Position numbers and translations under genes: made by a program. From Fictibacillus halophilus (lineage in GTDB: Bacteria > Bacillota > Bacilli > Bacillales > Fictibacillaceae), in NCBI RefSeq assembly GCF_016401385.1, contig NZ_JAEACF010000002.1, positions 1 to 64,000 of the forward strand: a DNA stretch of 64,000 nucleotides. Reading direction: 5' to 3'. The notes beneath the pieces were generated by a model. That model made no database searches. It saw only the letters and a program-made list of their open reading frames with translations, and was not told the origin of the DNA. Position 1 is the stretch's first letter; the number at the start of each line of letters is the position of its first letter. Positions 27,173-36,053 of the stretch are shown here, piece after piece.

Positions 27173-27414
27173 ACAAATCGCTGAAATTTAGGATTGTTTG
27201 AAAAATACTCATGAAGTTTATGGCCATATGAAGTAATTAGCTGAGTTACCATCTTCTCTGTAACATCTTGTCCTTCATATTCCCATCCCGCTTTCGCTCG
27301 AGTAGACTCAAAATCTTCCCATAATCCTTCCACCCATTCCCTTGCTTCTTGATTTGTAAGGGCTGGGTTCTTTTTTTGCAGTAGTTTCGCCAATCTGTCA
27401 AAACGCTCTTCCAT
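27148..27414 (-). CDS. yfhJ: YfhJ (WVELL family) protein
   Basis: An 88-residue protein matching B. subtilis YfhJ: QEAREWVEGLWEDFESTRAKAGWEY in the first half and a helical C-terminus. The WVELL word of the family reads WVEGL here. The ATG at 27414 follows GGAGGG. It is divergent from sspK, the same pair as in B. subtilis. Function unknown. Confidence 0.88.
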   Translation of the reverse strand: MEERFDRLAKLLQKKNPALTNQEAREWVEGLWEDFESTRAKAGWEYEGQDVTEKMVTQLITSYGHKLHEYFSNNPKFQRFVKKDGPIQ

Positions 27415-27453
27415 TATTCTCCCTCCTTAACCAATTTTTAAAGAAACCCCCGT

Positions 27454-27484
27454 CACATAAAGGGTTCTCTCACGTTTCATACTA
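27454..27484 (+). promoter_or_regulatory. SigG-like promoter of sspK
   Basis: CATACTA at 27478-27484 matches the SigG -10, with a partial -35 (CACATA) 18 bp upstream. CATACTAGTTG is identical to the site before sspH. Confidence 0.6.
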
Positions 27485-27514
27485 GTTGAGAACCGATAAT
27501 AAGGAGGTAATCAC

Positions 27515-27670
27515 ATGCGTAACAAATCGAAAAACTTCCCTAATCGGATCTCCTTCTCAGGTGAGCCGAGATCAAAAGAAGAATTCTCTTCTAAACGGCC
27601 AGATGGATCCATTCGTGACCATCCGCAGGAACGAATGTTTTTATCCAATCAACACCGAGATGATCAGTAA
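27515..27670 (+). CDS. sspK: Small acid-soluble spore protein K
   Basis: A 51-residue SspK family protein: [11 protein letters not shown], then [20 protein letters not shown] and the family end DHPQERM. It is a minor forespore-made spore protein. The ATG at 27515 follows AAGGAGG with good spacing. Position next to yfhJ matches B. subtilis. Confidence 0.93.
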   Translation: MRNKSKNFPNRISFSGEPRSKEEFSSKRPDGSIRDHPQERMFLSNQHRDDQ

Positions 27671-27709
27671 CTCTTGCGGTTATGAATTTCATTCTGGGGG
27701 GTGAATCAG

Positions 27710-27877
27710 TTGAACAAGAAAGACTACTTCTCATCAACGCGATTTAACGGTAAATATTCTGATCCCTTTCACTCACCTCGTGCCAATTCGAAGCATGCGT
27801 ACAATCAAGTGAATGGGGAGACCCAGCAAGCACTAAATAATTATGTGCTTGAAATTCAAACACGTAAGCGTTCATAG
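27710..27877 (+). CDS. YpzG-like small protein
   Basis: A 55-residue protein with a TTG start behind a GGGGGG tract and GTGAATCAG. The region DPFHSPRANSKHAYNQVNGETQ and the end LEIQTRKRS match my memory of the YpzG family. It lies 40 bp after sspK and may share its SigG transcript. Function unknown. Confidence 0.8.
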   Translation: MNKKDYFSSTRFNGKYSDPFHSPRANSKHAYNQVNGETQQALNNYVLEIQTRKRS

Positions 27878-27882
27878 TGGCG

Positions 27883-27914
27883 AATAAAGGAGCGGTCCAG
27901 TGCCGCTTCTTTAT
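27883..27914 (+). terminator. Terminator after the YpzG-like gene
   Basis: AATAAAG-x-AGCGG / CCGCT-x-CTTTATT followed by TTG and T-rich sequence. Confidence 0.75.
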
Positions 27915-27945
27915 TTTGTTTTTTGTTCAAAAAAGTCTTAAAGTG

Positions 27946-28074
27946 GTTGATTTCCGTTTCAAGTGCTCCCTTTCCGGGGGGCGGGCGGTGAGCCACCTCG
28001 CCGCCTTGCGACCTTAGGTGTCTCACCTGTCCCGCTGATCCCCCAGGAGTCTCGCACCTTACACTCCAATCAAC
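27946..28074 (-). repeat. Dispersed structured repeat, copy D
   Basis: Reverse-orientation copy, from GTTGATTTCCG to CCAATCAAC. The central stem uses the GAGACACCT / AGGTGGCTC variant. It separates the YpzG-like gene from the 3' end of yfhH. Confidence 0.9.
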
Positions 28075-28116
28075 TGCAGAGAAGCTTTAAAAAAACAAAG
28101 AAAAGAGCCTACAAAA

Positions 28117-28422
28117 TTATTCAAGAACAGAAATCGGCAATGCTTCGAGTGCACTTTGTTTATTTTTGTAACCCCAGGCAAAAATACCATTTAGGTACAG
28201 CACTGAAAAGGTTGAACCCGGGTCTCCCTGTATGCCGTATTCTTTCCCGCTTTCAATCGTTGAAGGATCCATCAGATAGCATTTGCCCATCGCGATCTTG
28301 CGTTCATAAACGGCATACTCACTTACCATGCCCATTTGTTCTGCTTTTTGTGCTTTTGCTCGAAGGGAAGCAATTTCGCCTTTAATCTCAAGTTCTGTCA
28401 TTTCGCTGAATCTTTTTTCCAT
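28117..28422 (-). CDS. yfhH: YfhH (DUF1811) protein
   Basis: A 101-residue soluble protein: N-terminal coiled-coil-like helices (MEKRFSEMTELEIKGEIA, KAQKAEQMGM) and a beta-rich C-terminus with FSVLYLNGIFAWGYKN and ALPISVL. Matches B. subtilis YfhH (DUF1811). The ATG at 28422 follows AAGGAAG. Function unknown. Confidence 0.9.
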   Translation of the reverse strand: MEKRFSEMTELEIKGEIASLRAKAQKAEQMGMVSEYAVYERKIAMGKCYLMDPSTIESGKEYGIQGDPGSTFSVLYLNGIFAWGYKNKQSALEALPISVLE

Positions 28423-28489
28423 TTGATTACTTCCTTTCTTTTCTGTACCCTATATATGCTTAAGAACTAACTACATAGGAGTGATAACT

Positions 28490-29161
28490 TTGAATAAGAC
28501 TGTCATTATTACGGGAGGCGGTTCAGGCTTAGGACTTGCACTAGCCCGCGAATATAATAAAAAGTACAACGTATATCTTGTTGGTCGTAATGAGCAAAAA
28601 TTAAAGCAAGCTGTAGAATCATTCGCTCACAGTGAAAACAAGGTATCGTATAAAGCTTGTGATGTTACCAATTACGAACAAACCGAATCCATGTTGCAAT
28701 CCATCTTTCAAAGCGAGAACGTTCACGCGTTGATTAATAATGCGGGTATCGGAATTTTCAACCCTCTAGAAGACTTATCCAAAATAGATATTACAGGAAT
28801 GCTCGAAACGAATGTTTATGGTACCATTTTTCCGACTAAGATTGCTTTTAAACTATTTAAAAAGCAAGGCTTTGGCAAGGTAATGAACATCATTTCAACA
28901 GCAGGCTTACGTGGAAAGGTAAATGAATCGGTGTATTGTGCTTCAAAGTTTGCCGTCAGAGGATTTACAGAGAGCCTCGTAAAAGAATGGGATGGCTCTG
29001 GCATCTATCCAACGGCTGTTTATATGGGCGGAATGGATACCCCTTTCTGGGATGATTCTACTCATATTGCAGATCGCTCTCGATTAAAGTCTCCTGAACA
29101 AGTTGCTGCACTAATCGTTGAACAGGATGACAATAGACCTGAAATCTTTATAGATCGTTAA
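28490..29161 (+). CDS. Short-chain dehydrogenase/reductase
   Basis: A 223-residue SDR: TGGGSGLGLA cofactor loop, NNAGIG, Ser in NIISTAG, and YCASK as the Tyr-Lys pair. The C-terminus is short for the family. The TTG at 28490 follows GGAG with 8-nt spacing; the GTG at 28481 overlaps that site. It converges on recX and their last 14 nt overlap. Substrate unknown. Confidence 0.88.
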   Translation: MNKTVIITGGGSGLGLALAREYNKKYNVYLVGRNEQKLKQAVESFAHSENKVSYKACDVTNYEQTESMLQSIFQSENVHALINNAGIGIFNPLEDLSKIDITGMLETNVYGTIFPTKIAFKLFKKQGFGKVMNIISTAGLRGKVNESVYCASKFAVRGFTESLVKEWDGSGIYPTAVYMGGMDTPFWDDSTHIADRSRLKSPEQVAALIVEQDDNRPEIFIDR

Positions 29162-29963
29162 TTTCATCACCGCTAAGCAGTTCTGAAATCACTCCGGAAT
29201 CGAAGCCTTTGCTGTAAAGAAATTTCTTCATGCGTGACTCGTATTCAAATCCACTATACTTTTTGTATTTTTGGTGAGCTTTGCGAGCATGTGCAAGCAA
29301 GGCTTCTTTTTCATCTTCAGCAGATTGACTGATCTTAGCTTCTTGAAACGCCATTTCAATAACATCCCACATGTAGCCTTTTTGCTGAAGCTGTTGAGCA
29401 ATCCTTTGCTTTTGTTCTTTCTCAGAACGTTTCTTTCCGCTTGAAAACTGTTTTTGAATAAATGTAATGCTAGCTTCGAGTTGCTCCTCAAAACTGAACT
29501 GATCGAGAGCCTCTTCCGTATGACGATCACTGATCCCTTTTTTCTTCAGCTCTTGCCGAATCATTCCTGGTCCTTTAAAAGATGTGTTCATACGACTTCT
29601 CACGAGTGATTTCGCAAAGGTTTGGTCATTTACAAAATCATACTCCGAAAGCTTTTGCAGAACTCGCTTAATCGTCGCTTCAGAAACTTCCTTCTTTTCT
29701 AGATATACCTCGATTTCATGAGCGGTACGCATCCGAAAAGATAGATAGTGAAGAGCTTTATTGAAGGCCTTTCGATATTCATCTTCTTCAATGATGGCTT
29801 CCCATTCTTCTTCATCAATCTCCATACCTTTTTGAAGCTGAAACTTTATCAAAACATCTGCGTCTACACTAAACGCAAATTCTTCTTTTGGACCTTTTTG
29901 TATAAAAATATTAAATCGTTCGTCGTTTTTTTGCTGAGCAGAAATCCTTGTTATAACAGCCAT
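29148..29963 (-). CDS. recX: Recombination regulator RecX
   Basis: A 271-residue RecX, the long Bacillus form, built of repeated three-helix units: AFNKALHYLSFRMRTAHEIEVYLEKK, VNDQTFAKSLVRSRM and GPGMIRQELKKKGI. RecX binds RecA filaments and modulates recombination. Position between yfhH and yfhF matches B. subtilis (yfhG). The ATG at 29963 has GAAGGTGGG upstream. Confidence 0.93.
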   Translation of the reverse strand: MAVITRISAQQKNDERFNIFIQKGPKEEFAFSVDADVLIKFQLQKGMEIDEEEWEAIIEEDEYRKAFNKALHYLSFRMRTAHEIEVYLEKKEVSEATIKRVLQKLSEYDFVNDQTFAKSLVRSRMNTSFKGPGMIRQELKKKGISDRHTEEALDQFSFEEQLEASITFIQKQFSSGKKRSEKEQKQRIAQQLQQKGYMWDVIEMAFQEAKISQSAEDEKEALLAHARKAHQKYKKYSGFEYESRMKKFLYSKGFDSGVISELLSGDEINDL

Positions 29964-30109
29964 CTACCCACCTTCTTTCACCAATTAGTGTACCATATTT
30001 AATGAATTTCGTACTGTTTGAACAGTCTTCAAACCATTGATTTGTATCTATAAGAGAATGTTAACGAAAACAAGCACCTTATCGTTGGATGAGGCAGAGG
30101 ATTTTAAGC

Positions 30110-30235
30110 AGCATCGGTGGTTAGAACTGATTTTCAGGTGTAAAAAGCGCAGTTACGGGTGCTTACGCAGCTTTCTCAGGTGCAAATCCGTACATTACAG
30201 GTGATTAACCTCACTTTACCGGCGAACGCGTAATA
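30110..30235 (+). repeat. Tandem array 3, 21-bp period, about six degenerate units
   Basis: Units begin at 30110, 30131, 30152, 30173, 30194 and 30215. The core occupies bases 5-10: CAGGTG in three units, CGGGTG, TCGGTG and CCGGCG in others; the rest varies. It fills much of the 400-bp spacer between recX and ybdD. The remaining spacer (29964-30109) shows no other signal that I can support. Confidence 0.8.
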
Positions 30236-30299
30236 AATAAAAGAACACATACCGTAAAAAGCAGATTCCACTACCCGCGGCTCACTCATTCATCACATA

Positions 30300-30340
30300 A
30301 AAAAGCATTCTCCCGTATTTGAGAGAATGCTTTTTTTGGT
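30300..30340 (-). terminator. Terminator of cstA-ybdD
   Basis: AAAAAAGCATTCTC / GAGAATGCTTTTTT around a short loop, downstream of ybdD on the minus strand. Confidence 0.9.
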
Positions 30341-30370
30341 AAAAGTGCAACCTGCACTTATAAATGTTTA

Positions 30371-30577
30371 TCAACAGCGTTTTGCATTTGCGCCATATTT
30401 ATTCTCGAGCAATTCAGCAAAAAACTCTTTTTCAGTCGGTGGTGTGCGGTCTGGATGATTTTCTTTTAAGTGCCTCACATAAGCTTGATAATCAGGCAGA
30501 TTTGATATTCCCTTTCCGATATATAAAAGGATCTGAAAGATGTCTTTTACCCATTTCCAAGCTGCTTGAAATGTCAC
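30371..30577 (-). CDS. YbdD/YjiX family CstA-associated small protein
   Basis: A 68-residue protein of the YbdD/YjiX (DUF466) family: NLPDYQAYVRHLKENHPD, then EKEFFAELLENKYGANAKRC. These are encoded with CstA-type transporters and YbdD is needed for pyruvate uptake by CstA or BtsT in Enterobacteria. Its ATG overlaps the cstA stop codon (ATGA), so the two are translated together. Confidence 0.9.
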   Translation of the reverse strand: MTFQAAWKWVKDIFQILLYIGKGISNLPDYQAYVRHLKENHPDRTPPTEKEFFAELLENKYGANAKRC

Positions 30578-32676
30578 GAAACATCACCAAGCTTTGTTTG
30601 CACAAATGGTTCTTCTACTGTTTCTAAAGGCTTCTCACTCTTAACTGCTTTGTACCAGATGCGCATCGCATCAATCAGCACACCTAGAATAAGCAACATA
30701 AAAATCGCGGTTAAATAAGCGTTTAACGTATTGTTGAAGACTAGCTTTTCAGCAGCCTCGATGGAAGGTACAGTTGCAGGCAAGTTGCCGCTCGCTATAG
30801 CTTCCTTCATAACCTCTGCTTGTTTTAAGAAACCGATTTTCGGTACATCAGAGAAAATCTTTTGCCAAGCAGCTGAGAACGTTACGATCATCAGCCAAGC
30901 AAGTGGAACTAATGTAACCCATACGAACTTCTTTTTACCCATTTTTAAAATTACAGTTGTTGCTACAATAAGTGCGATAGCCGCTAACATTTGGTTAACG
31001 ATACCGAACAATGGCCATAGTGTATTGATACCGCCTAACGGATCAGTTACACCAACAACTAAGAAATAACCCCAGCCTGCAACGACTAACGCACTCGTGA
31101 AATATACAGCCGGCATAGAGTCTGTTTTTCGAAGAGGCTTGTATATTTGTCCGAGAAGATCCTGCAGCATAAACCTACCTACCCGGGTCCCTGCGTCTAT
31201 GGTTGTCAGTATGAACACGGCTTCAAACAGTATCGCAAAATGGTACCAGAACGCCATCAGCTGTGGTCCACCGATTACTTGTGAGAATATTTGTGCGATC
31301 CCTACTGCTAGTGAAGGAGCACCACCTGTTCGAGAAAGAATCGATTCTTCATCCACATTTTTAGCGAGCTCATTAATCTCGTCTGCTGATACCGTGAATC
31401 CCCAAGAGGATATCGTTGTAGCAGCGGTCGCGACATCCGTTCCGATCGCAGCACCTGGTGAGTTGATCGCGAAATAGATTCCAGGAGTCAGGAGGGTTGC
31501 CGCTACCATCGCCATGATCGCGACAAATGATTCTGTTAGCATACCAGCATAACCAATCATAGGAGCATGCTGCTCGTTCGCAATTAGTTTAGGCGATGTT
31601 CCTGAAGAGATCAAAGCATGGAACCCAGAGATGGCTCCACAAGCAATCGTAATAAACAAGAACGGAAAGAGATTTCCTGCGAATACCGGCCCCGTTCCAT
31701 CAATAAATTTAGTAAGAGCAGGCATTTGAATCTCAGGCATTACGATTAGAATACCGAGTGCCATCATTCCGATTACCCCTACTTTTAGGAACGTACTTAA
31801 ATAGTCTCTTGGCGCTAGAAGCATCCAAACAGGAAGAACGGATGCAAGAAAACCATAAACGATCAGCATCCAAGCCAAAGTCTCACCATCGAATGTAAAA
31901 AGAGGTGCAAGTGTTGGTGAATCTGCTACCCATTGGCCGCTGACTAAAGCGAAAATCAACAATACAAAGCCAATAATAGACGCTTCCCCTACTCTTCCCG
32001 GACGTAGATATCGCATATAAACACCCATAAAAAGAGCAATTGGAATGGTCATCGCAATCGTATATGTACCCCATGGGCTTGACTTAAGTGCGTTAACAAC
32101 TACTAGAGCTAGCACGGCGATTAAAATAACCATAATAGCAAAAACACCGATAAGCGCTAGCATTCCACCAACTGGCCCTATTTCTTCTTTTGCAATCTGA
32201 CCAATTGATTTACCTCTGCGTCTCATGGAAATAATTAAAATAACAAAATCTTGTACAGCACCAGCAAGAACGGCTCCTACAATAATCCAGATGGTCCCAG
32301 GGAGATATCCCATCTGTGCAGCTAATGTAGGACCTACAAGTGGACCTGCACCTGCGATGGCTGCAAAATGGTGTCCATAAAGAACCCATTTGTTTGTCGG
32401 CACATAATCCTTACCATCTGCATATCTTTCTGCAGGTGTTGCATTGTTTTTATTAAGGCTGAAGATTTTTGTAGCAATAAATCGTGCATAAAAGCGGTAA
32501 GCAATAGCATACGTACACAATGACGCAACAACAAACCAAATTGCATTGATCTTCTCATCTCTTTGGAGCGCGATGATCGATAAGGCGATTCCCCCAGCTA
32601 AAGCAATCCCAATCCATAATAGCGCTTTCAAAAAGGGGTTCTTCTTTTTTGCTTGCACATTTCTTTGGAGCTCCAT
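30574..32676 (-). CDS. cstA: CstA family transporter (carbon starvation protein A)
   Basis: A 700-residue membrane protein with about 18 predicted helices. Family segments YGHHFAAIAGAGPLVGPTLAAQMGYLPGTIWI, GAISGFHALISSGTSPK and FEAVFILTTIDAGTRVGRFMLQ are present. CstA homologues import pyruvate, and peptides in some species, under starvation. It is cotranscribed with ybdD. No two-component system sits beside it here. Confidence 0.93.
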   Translation of the reverse strand: MELQRNVQAKKKNPFLKALLWIGIALAGGIALSIIALQRDEKINAIWFVVASLCTYAIAYRFYARFIATKIFSLNKNNATPAERYADGKDYVPTNKWVLYGHHFAAIAGAGPLVGPTLAAQMGYLPGTIWIIVGAVLAGAVQDFVILIISMRRRGKSIGQIAKEEIGPVGGMLALIGVFAIMVILIAVLALVVVNALKSSPWGTYTIAMTIPIALFMGVYMRYLRPGRVGEASIIGFVLLIFALVSGQWVADSPTLAPLFTFDGETLAWMLIVYGFLASVLPVWMLLAPRDYLSTFLKVGVIGMMALGILIVMPEIQMPALTKFIDGTGPVFAGNLFPFLFITIACGAISGFHALISSGTSPKLIANEQHAPMIGYAGMLTESFVAIMAMVAATLLTPGIYFAINSPGAAIGTDVATAATTISSWGFTVSADEINELAKNVDEESILSRTGGAPSLAVGIAQIFSQVIGGPQLMAFWYHFAILFEAVFILTTIDAGTRVGRFMLQDLLGQIYKPLRKTDSMPAVYFTSALVVAGWGYFLVVGVTDPLGGINTLWPLFGIVNQMLAAIALIVATTVILKMGKKKFVWVTLVPLAWLMIVTFSAAWQKIFSDVPKIGFLKQAEVMKEAIASGNLPATVPSIEAAEKLVFNNTLNAYLTAIFMLLILGVLIDAMRIWYKAVKSEKPLETVEEPFVQTKLGDVS

Positions 32677-32780
32677 AAGCCTTCTTTCCTCCTCAATAGT
32701 GGTAATATAATATGTACAAGATGAATTATAACAAATATTCTTAATTTTTAAATAAATAAAATGGAAAGAGGTGGATTATT

Positions 32781-33674
32781 TTGAAGAGAATTTTAATCAC
32801 AGGAGGTACAGGCTTTGTAGGAGGCTTTTTGACCAACCACCTTACATCGCTTGGAAACGAGGTCTTTATTCTTACACGAAAAGATAAACAATCTCAGAAA
32901 AAAGGCGTTCAATATGTACAATGGATGGGAAACAATGAACCAGATCTGCCTCCGATCGATGCTGTAGTAAACCTTGCCGGAGAATCCATTAACGGTAGAT
33001 GGACCGACGAAAAGAAACAGGCGATTTTAAACAGTCGTTTAAAAGTGACAGAAGCATTATTAAAGCTTGTAGAGGAGATGCCACAAAAGCCATCCGTTTG
33101 GATAAACGCGTCTGCTATTGGTTATTATGGAACTTCTGAGACGGAGGTTTTCACAGAAAGGTCACAGAAGCATGGCACAGACTTTTTAGCTGAAGTCGTA
33201 AGAGCATGGGAAACAAAAGCATCAGAAGCGGAATCTCTTGGCATCAGAACGGTATTTACAAGATTTGGCCTCGTATTAGGTAAAGATGGTGGAGTGCTTC
33301 CTCAACTAAGCCTTCCCTATCGCTTTTTTGCAGGTGGTACGGTTGGTTCAGGAGAGCAGTGGGTTTCTTGGGTTCATGTGGAAGACGTAGCAAAACTCAT
33401 TACGGAAGCTATTAACAATGAACAATATTCTGGTCCTGTTAATGTAACTTCCCCACATCCCGTTACTATGAAAGAATTTGGTCAAGTAACAGGAGACGTT
33501 ATGCATCGCCCACACTGGCTGCCTGCCCCTTCCATAGCGTTCAAGATTATGTTTGGAGAAATGAGTATGTTGATTCTAAAGGGACAGCAGGTACTTCCTG
33601 AAAAAGCGCAAAACTTAGGCTATACGTTCTCTTATCCTCACTTAAAGGGGGCTTTACATGATTTGTTACAATGA
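32781..33674 (+). CDS. yfhF: TIGR01777 epimerase-family protein YfhF
   Basis: A 297-residue NAD(P)-binding protein with N-terminal Rossmann motif TGGTGFVGGF, NLAGESINGRWTDEKKQAILNSR and INASAIGYYG, all typical of the SulA-like/TIGR01777 family, and a C-terminal DUF1731-like domain. Matches B. subtilis YfhF. TTG start at 32781 with AGAGGTGG upstream. Substrate unknown. Confidence 0.9.
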   Translation: MKRILITGGTGFVGGFLTNHLTSLGNEVFILTRKDKQSQKKGVQYVQWMGNNEPDLPPIDAVVNLAGESINGRWTDEKKQAILNSRLKVTEALLKLVEEMPQKPSVWINASAIGYYGTSETEVFTERSQKHGTDFLAEVVRAWETKASEAESLGIRTVFTRFGLVLGKDGGVLPQLSLPYRFFAGGTVGSGEQWVSWVHVEDVAKLITEAINNEQYSGPVNVTSPHPVTMKEFGQVTGDVMHRPHWLPAPSIAFKIMFGEMSMLILKGQQVLPEKAQNLGYTFSYPHLKGALHDLLQ

Positions 33675-33704
33675 TAATAAAAATAATTTATCAGGTGACA
33701 CATT

Positions 33705-34835
33705 ATGAAAACATTAATCCAAAAAGCTAAAGTATATCCGATCACGAGCAGCGAACTTCCGCAAGGAGATGTTCTAGTTGAGAACGGCAAAATCATAGCT
33801 GTCGAAACGCACATAGAACCCTCAGCTGACATGGAGATCATCCAAGCTGAAAACCTTCATCTTCTTCCCGGATTCATTGATGTTCATACTCATCTAGGTT
33901 TGTATGACGAAGGAACAGGATGGGCTGGAAATGATGCTAACGAGACTCACGAGGTGCTTACTCCTCATATTCGTGCGATCGATGGCTGTCACCCTCTCGA
34001 CATCGCTTTTAAAGATGCCGTACGTTATGGGGTAACAACAGCTCACATCATGCCTGGAAGTGCGAATGTTATTGGTGGAACAACTTCTGTTATCAAAACA
34101 CATGGGCACGATATTAGAAAAATGATCATTAAGGAAACTGCTGGACTGAAGATCGCGTTAGGTGAAAATCCAAAACGGATCCATAGTGGGCGCCATAATG
34201 ACTCTATCACTCGTATGGGAATTATGGGCATGCTTCGTGAAGCTTTTTATCAAGCAAAAGATTCAGCTTATCAAGATAATTTGCGTGTTGCACCGATCGC
34301 AGCTGCTTTAAACCGTGAGATTCCTGTTCGCATCCATGCTCACCGTGCAGATGATATTCTTTCTGCGATCCGCTTTGCTGAGGAATTCAACTTAGATTTT
34401 CGTATTGAACATTGTACAGAAGGTCATCTTATTGCAGACTCGTTCAAAGATTTGAACTTAAAAGTAAGTGTTGGTCCTACACTAACACGTAAGTCTAAGA
34501 TCGAACTGAAGAACAAATCGTGGGAAACCTATCGTATACTATCCGAAAATAATGTTGAGGTCTCAATTACGACCGATCATCCTTACATTCCGATTCAATA
34601 TTTAAACGTTTGCGCGGCAATTGCCGTTAGAGAAGGATTGAGTGAAAAAAAAGCGCTTGAAGGAATTACGATCGCTCCAGCCAAAAACCTTGGAATTCAT
34701 GATCGGGTAGGCAGTATTGAGCCAGGAAAAGATGCTGATTTATCCCTCTGGACTGAGCATCCGTTCCACTTTTCTGCTACCCCTGTCATGACCATGATCG
34801 ACGGAGAAATAATTTACAAAAAATCTACAAAATAA
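33705..34835 (+). CDS. Amidohydrolase family protein
   Basis: A 376-residue metal-dependent hydrolase of the imidazolonepropionase-like group. The metal motif DVHTHLG, then VRIHAHRADD, RIEHCTEGHL and the Asp in SITTDHP are in the expected order. The C-terminal small domain ends with GKDADLSLW. It starts 30 bp after yfhF. Substrate unknown. Confidence 0.88.
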   Translation: MKTLIQKAKVYPITSSELPQGDVLVENGKIIAVETHIEPSADMEIIQAENLHLLPGFIDVHTHLGLYDEGTGWAGNDANETHEVLTPHIRAIDGCHPLDIAFKDAVRYGVTTAHIMPGSANVIGGTTSVIKTHGHDIRKMIIKETAGLKIALGENPKRIHSGRHNDSITRMGIMGMLREAFYQAKDSAYQDNLRVAPIAAALNREIPVRIHAHRADDILSAIRFAEEFNLDFRIEHCTEGHLIADSFKDLNLKVSVGPTLTRKSKIELKNKSWETYRILSENNVEVSITTDHPYIPIQYLNVCAAIAVREGLSEKKALEGITIAPAKNLGIHDRVGSIEPGKDADLSLWTEHPFHFSATPVMTMIDGEIIYKKSTK

Positions 34836-34884
34836 CTATTTTCTTTTTTAAAAAAATGTCTTATTATACAATTAGAGCAACATG

Positions 34885-35084
34885 CGGATTATATGAATCC
34901 GGAACAGTTTAAAAGTCGCTCCCGAATCAAATACAACATTATTTTCATAAATTAAATATTGAAGCAAGGGAAGGCAATTGGTGCGCCACCAGCTATGACT
35001 GGTCCTAGTGGGTTCGATTCCCACCCCGAATTAATTTTTATTCTTAATTCGAGGGTGGGGGATACTTCTGCCCTCTAGGAGGGA
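34885..35084 (+). ncRNA. Candidate structured leader with tRNA-like fold
   Basis: Upstream of the GNAT gene: hairpin CGGATT / AATCCG at 34885-34901; a tRNA-like set of arms at 34973-35024, with D-like GGC/GCC holding TTGGT, anticodon-like ACCAG/CTGGT with a 6-nt loop, and a perfect T-arm GTGGG-TTCGATT-CCCAC; then a strong hairpin pairing CCCACCC and GAATTAA (35020-35034) with TTAATTC and GGGTGGG (35044-35059). That hairpin and the T-arm share bases and exclude each other. Finally CCCTC-TAG-GAGGG at 35071-35083 can mask the ribosome binding site. It does not match a known riboswitch that I recall. Confidence 0.5.
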
Positions 35085-35089
35085 TTAAA

Positions 35090-35656
35090 TTGTTGAAAAA
35101 GCGTGATTTATCAGAGAGTCATGTTCTTTACAATTTAATGGTGCACCCAGACGTCTTCCCTTTTGTGCGTCAAAAAGCGGCTTCATTTGAAGAATTTCTA
35201 TTCCTAACGAAGCAAACGATCGAGGAAGAAGACCAAGGAAACATTATTTCCAGAACGATTTTGGATGAGTGGTATAATCCAATCGGCACCATTAATTTAT
35301 TCGATGTCCAAGATGGCTATGGATTTCTTGGCACCTGGATTGGTCAGCCTTACTTTGGAAAAGGTTATAATTCTTTAGCAAAAGAAGCTTTCTTTTCTGA
35401 ATTATTCTATGAGAAAGATATCCACACCATCTTTATGCGTATTCGCAAAGAAAATATTCGTTCACAAAAAGCAGCTGAAAAAATTCCTTATGTGACGTTA
35501 GCTAACGAAACAAGAAAAGATGTTTATGATCAGCTTAATCAAGGACAGGATATTTACAACCTTTATCAGATTGAAAAAGATAACTATCTCATGCACATGC
35601 TTCGTACACAAACACAGCCACTGGAAATTGTGGAAGAACATTTAAAGGAAGCTTAA
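35090..35656 (+). CDS. GNAT family N-acetyltransferase
   Basis: A 188-residue protein resembling the RimJ/RimL-like (Acetyltransf_3) group: WYNPIGTINLFDVQDGYGFLGTWIG, then YFGKGYNSLAKEAFFSELF as the acetyl-CoA loop region and MRIRKENIRSQKAAEKI, the usual N-x-x-S-x-x-x-x-E element. A TTG at 35090 or 35093 follows GGAGGG, which lies in a possible masking hairpin. It was not seen in the B. subtilis order. Confidence 0.82.
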   Translation: MLKKRDLSESHVLYNLMVHPDVFPFVRQKAASFEEFLFLTKQTIEEEDQGNIISRTILDEWYNPIGTINLFDVQDGYGFLGTWIGQPYFGKGYNSLAKEAFFSELFYEKDIHTIFMRIRKENIRSQKAAEKIPYVTLANETRKDVYDQLNQGQDIYNLYQIEKDNYLMHMLRTQTQPLEIVEEHLKEA

Positions 35657-35694
35657 TACAGGTAACTTGAACAGCTTCTCTGCGCATACTAATG

Positions 35695-35730
35695 AACATC
35701 ACTCCCTTTTGAGTGATGTTTATTTTTTTG
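35695..35730 (+). terminator. Terminator of the GNAT gene
   Basis: AACATCACTC / GAGTGATGTT followed by a T-rich tract. Confidence 0.85.
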
Positions 35731-35745
35731 TGAGGAGGTAACGTT

Positions 35746-35883
35746 ATGGAAAGTAAAAAACAACAGGCAAAAGAAAGAAATGACGATCTAACCAAAACAC
35801 AAGAAATTCTGTATAAAGAGGAATTAAAGTCTGCTGAATCAACAGCTGAGACGCAAGAGATGACAAACGAAGATAATTCCTAA
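35746..35883 (+). CDS. YfhE-like small protein
   Basis: A 45-residue very hydrophilic protein, with LTKTQEILYKEELKSAE in the middle, similar to what I recall of YfhE, and close to yfhD as in B. subtilis. ATG at 35746 follows GAGGAGG. It is too short to assign with certainty. Confidence 0.65.
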   Translation: MESKKQQAKERNDDLTKTQEILYKEELKSAESTAETQEMTNEDNS

Positions 35884-35926
35884 AGAAATACTTTTTTGAC
35901 TTTTTTGTTATTCGCTTCATGAGCAA

Positions 35927-36053
35927 GTTGATTGAAGTGGAAGTGCGAGACTCCTACGGGACGAGCGGTCAGGTGGAGACTCCTATTGGCGCAAAGCGGC
36001 AGGAGGCTCACCGTACGCCCCGTGGAAAGCGAGCATCTGGAACGGAAATCAAC
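35927..36053 (+). repeat. Dispersed structured repeat, copy E
   Basis: Runs from GTTGATTGAAGTGGAAG to AACGGAAATCAAC and continues TACTTTCATAGAGC. The central stem is GAGACTCCT / AGGAGGCTC with an inner loop differing from copy A by paired changes. Confidence 0.9.

Noticed and set aside
34961..35031. A functional tRNA gene
   Set aside because: The anticodon-like loop has 6 nt, there is no base between D and anticodon stems, and the acceptor stem pairs over only three bases.
35041..35085. T-box riboswitch upstream of the GNAT gene
   Set aside because: The AGGGTGGNACCGCG T-box sequence is absent; only a GAGGGTGGGG tract is present.
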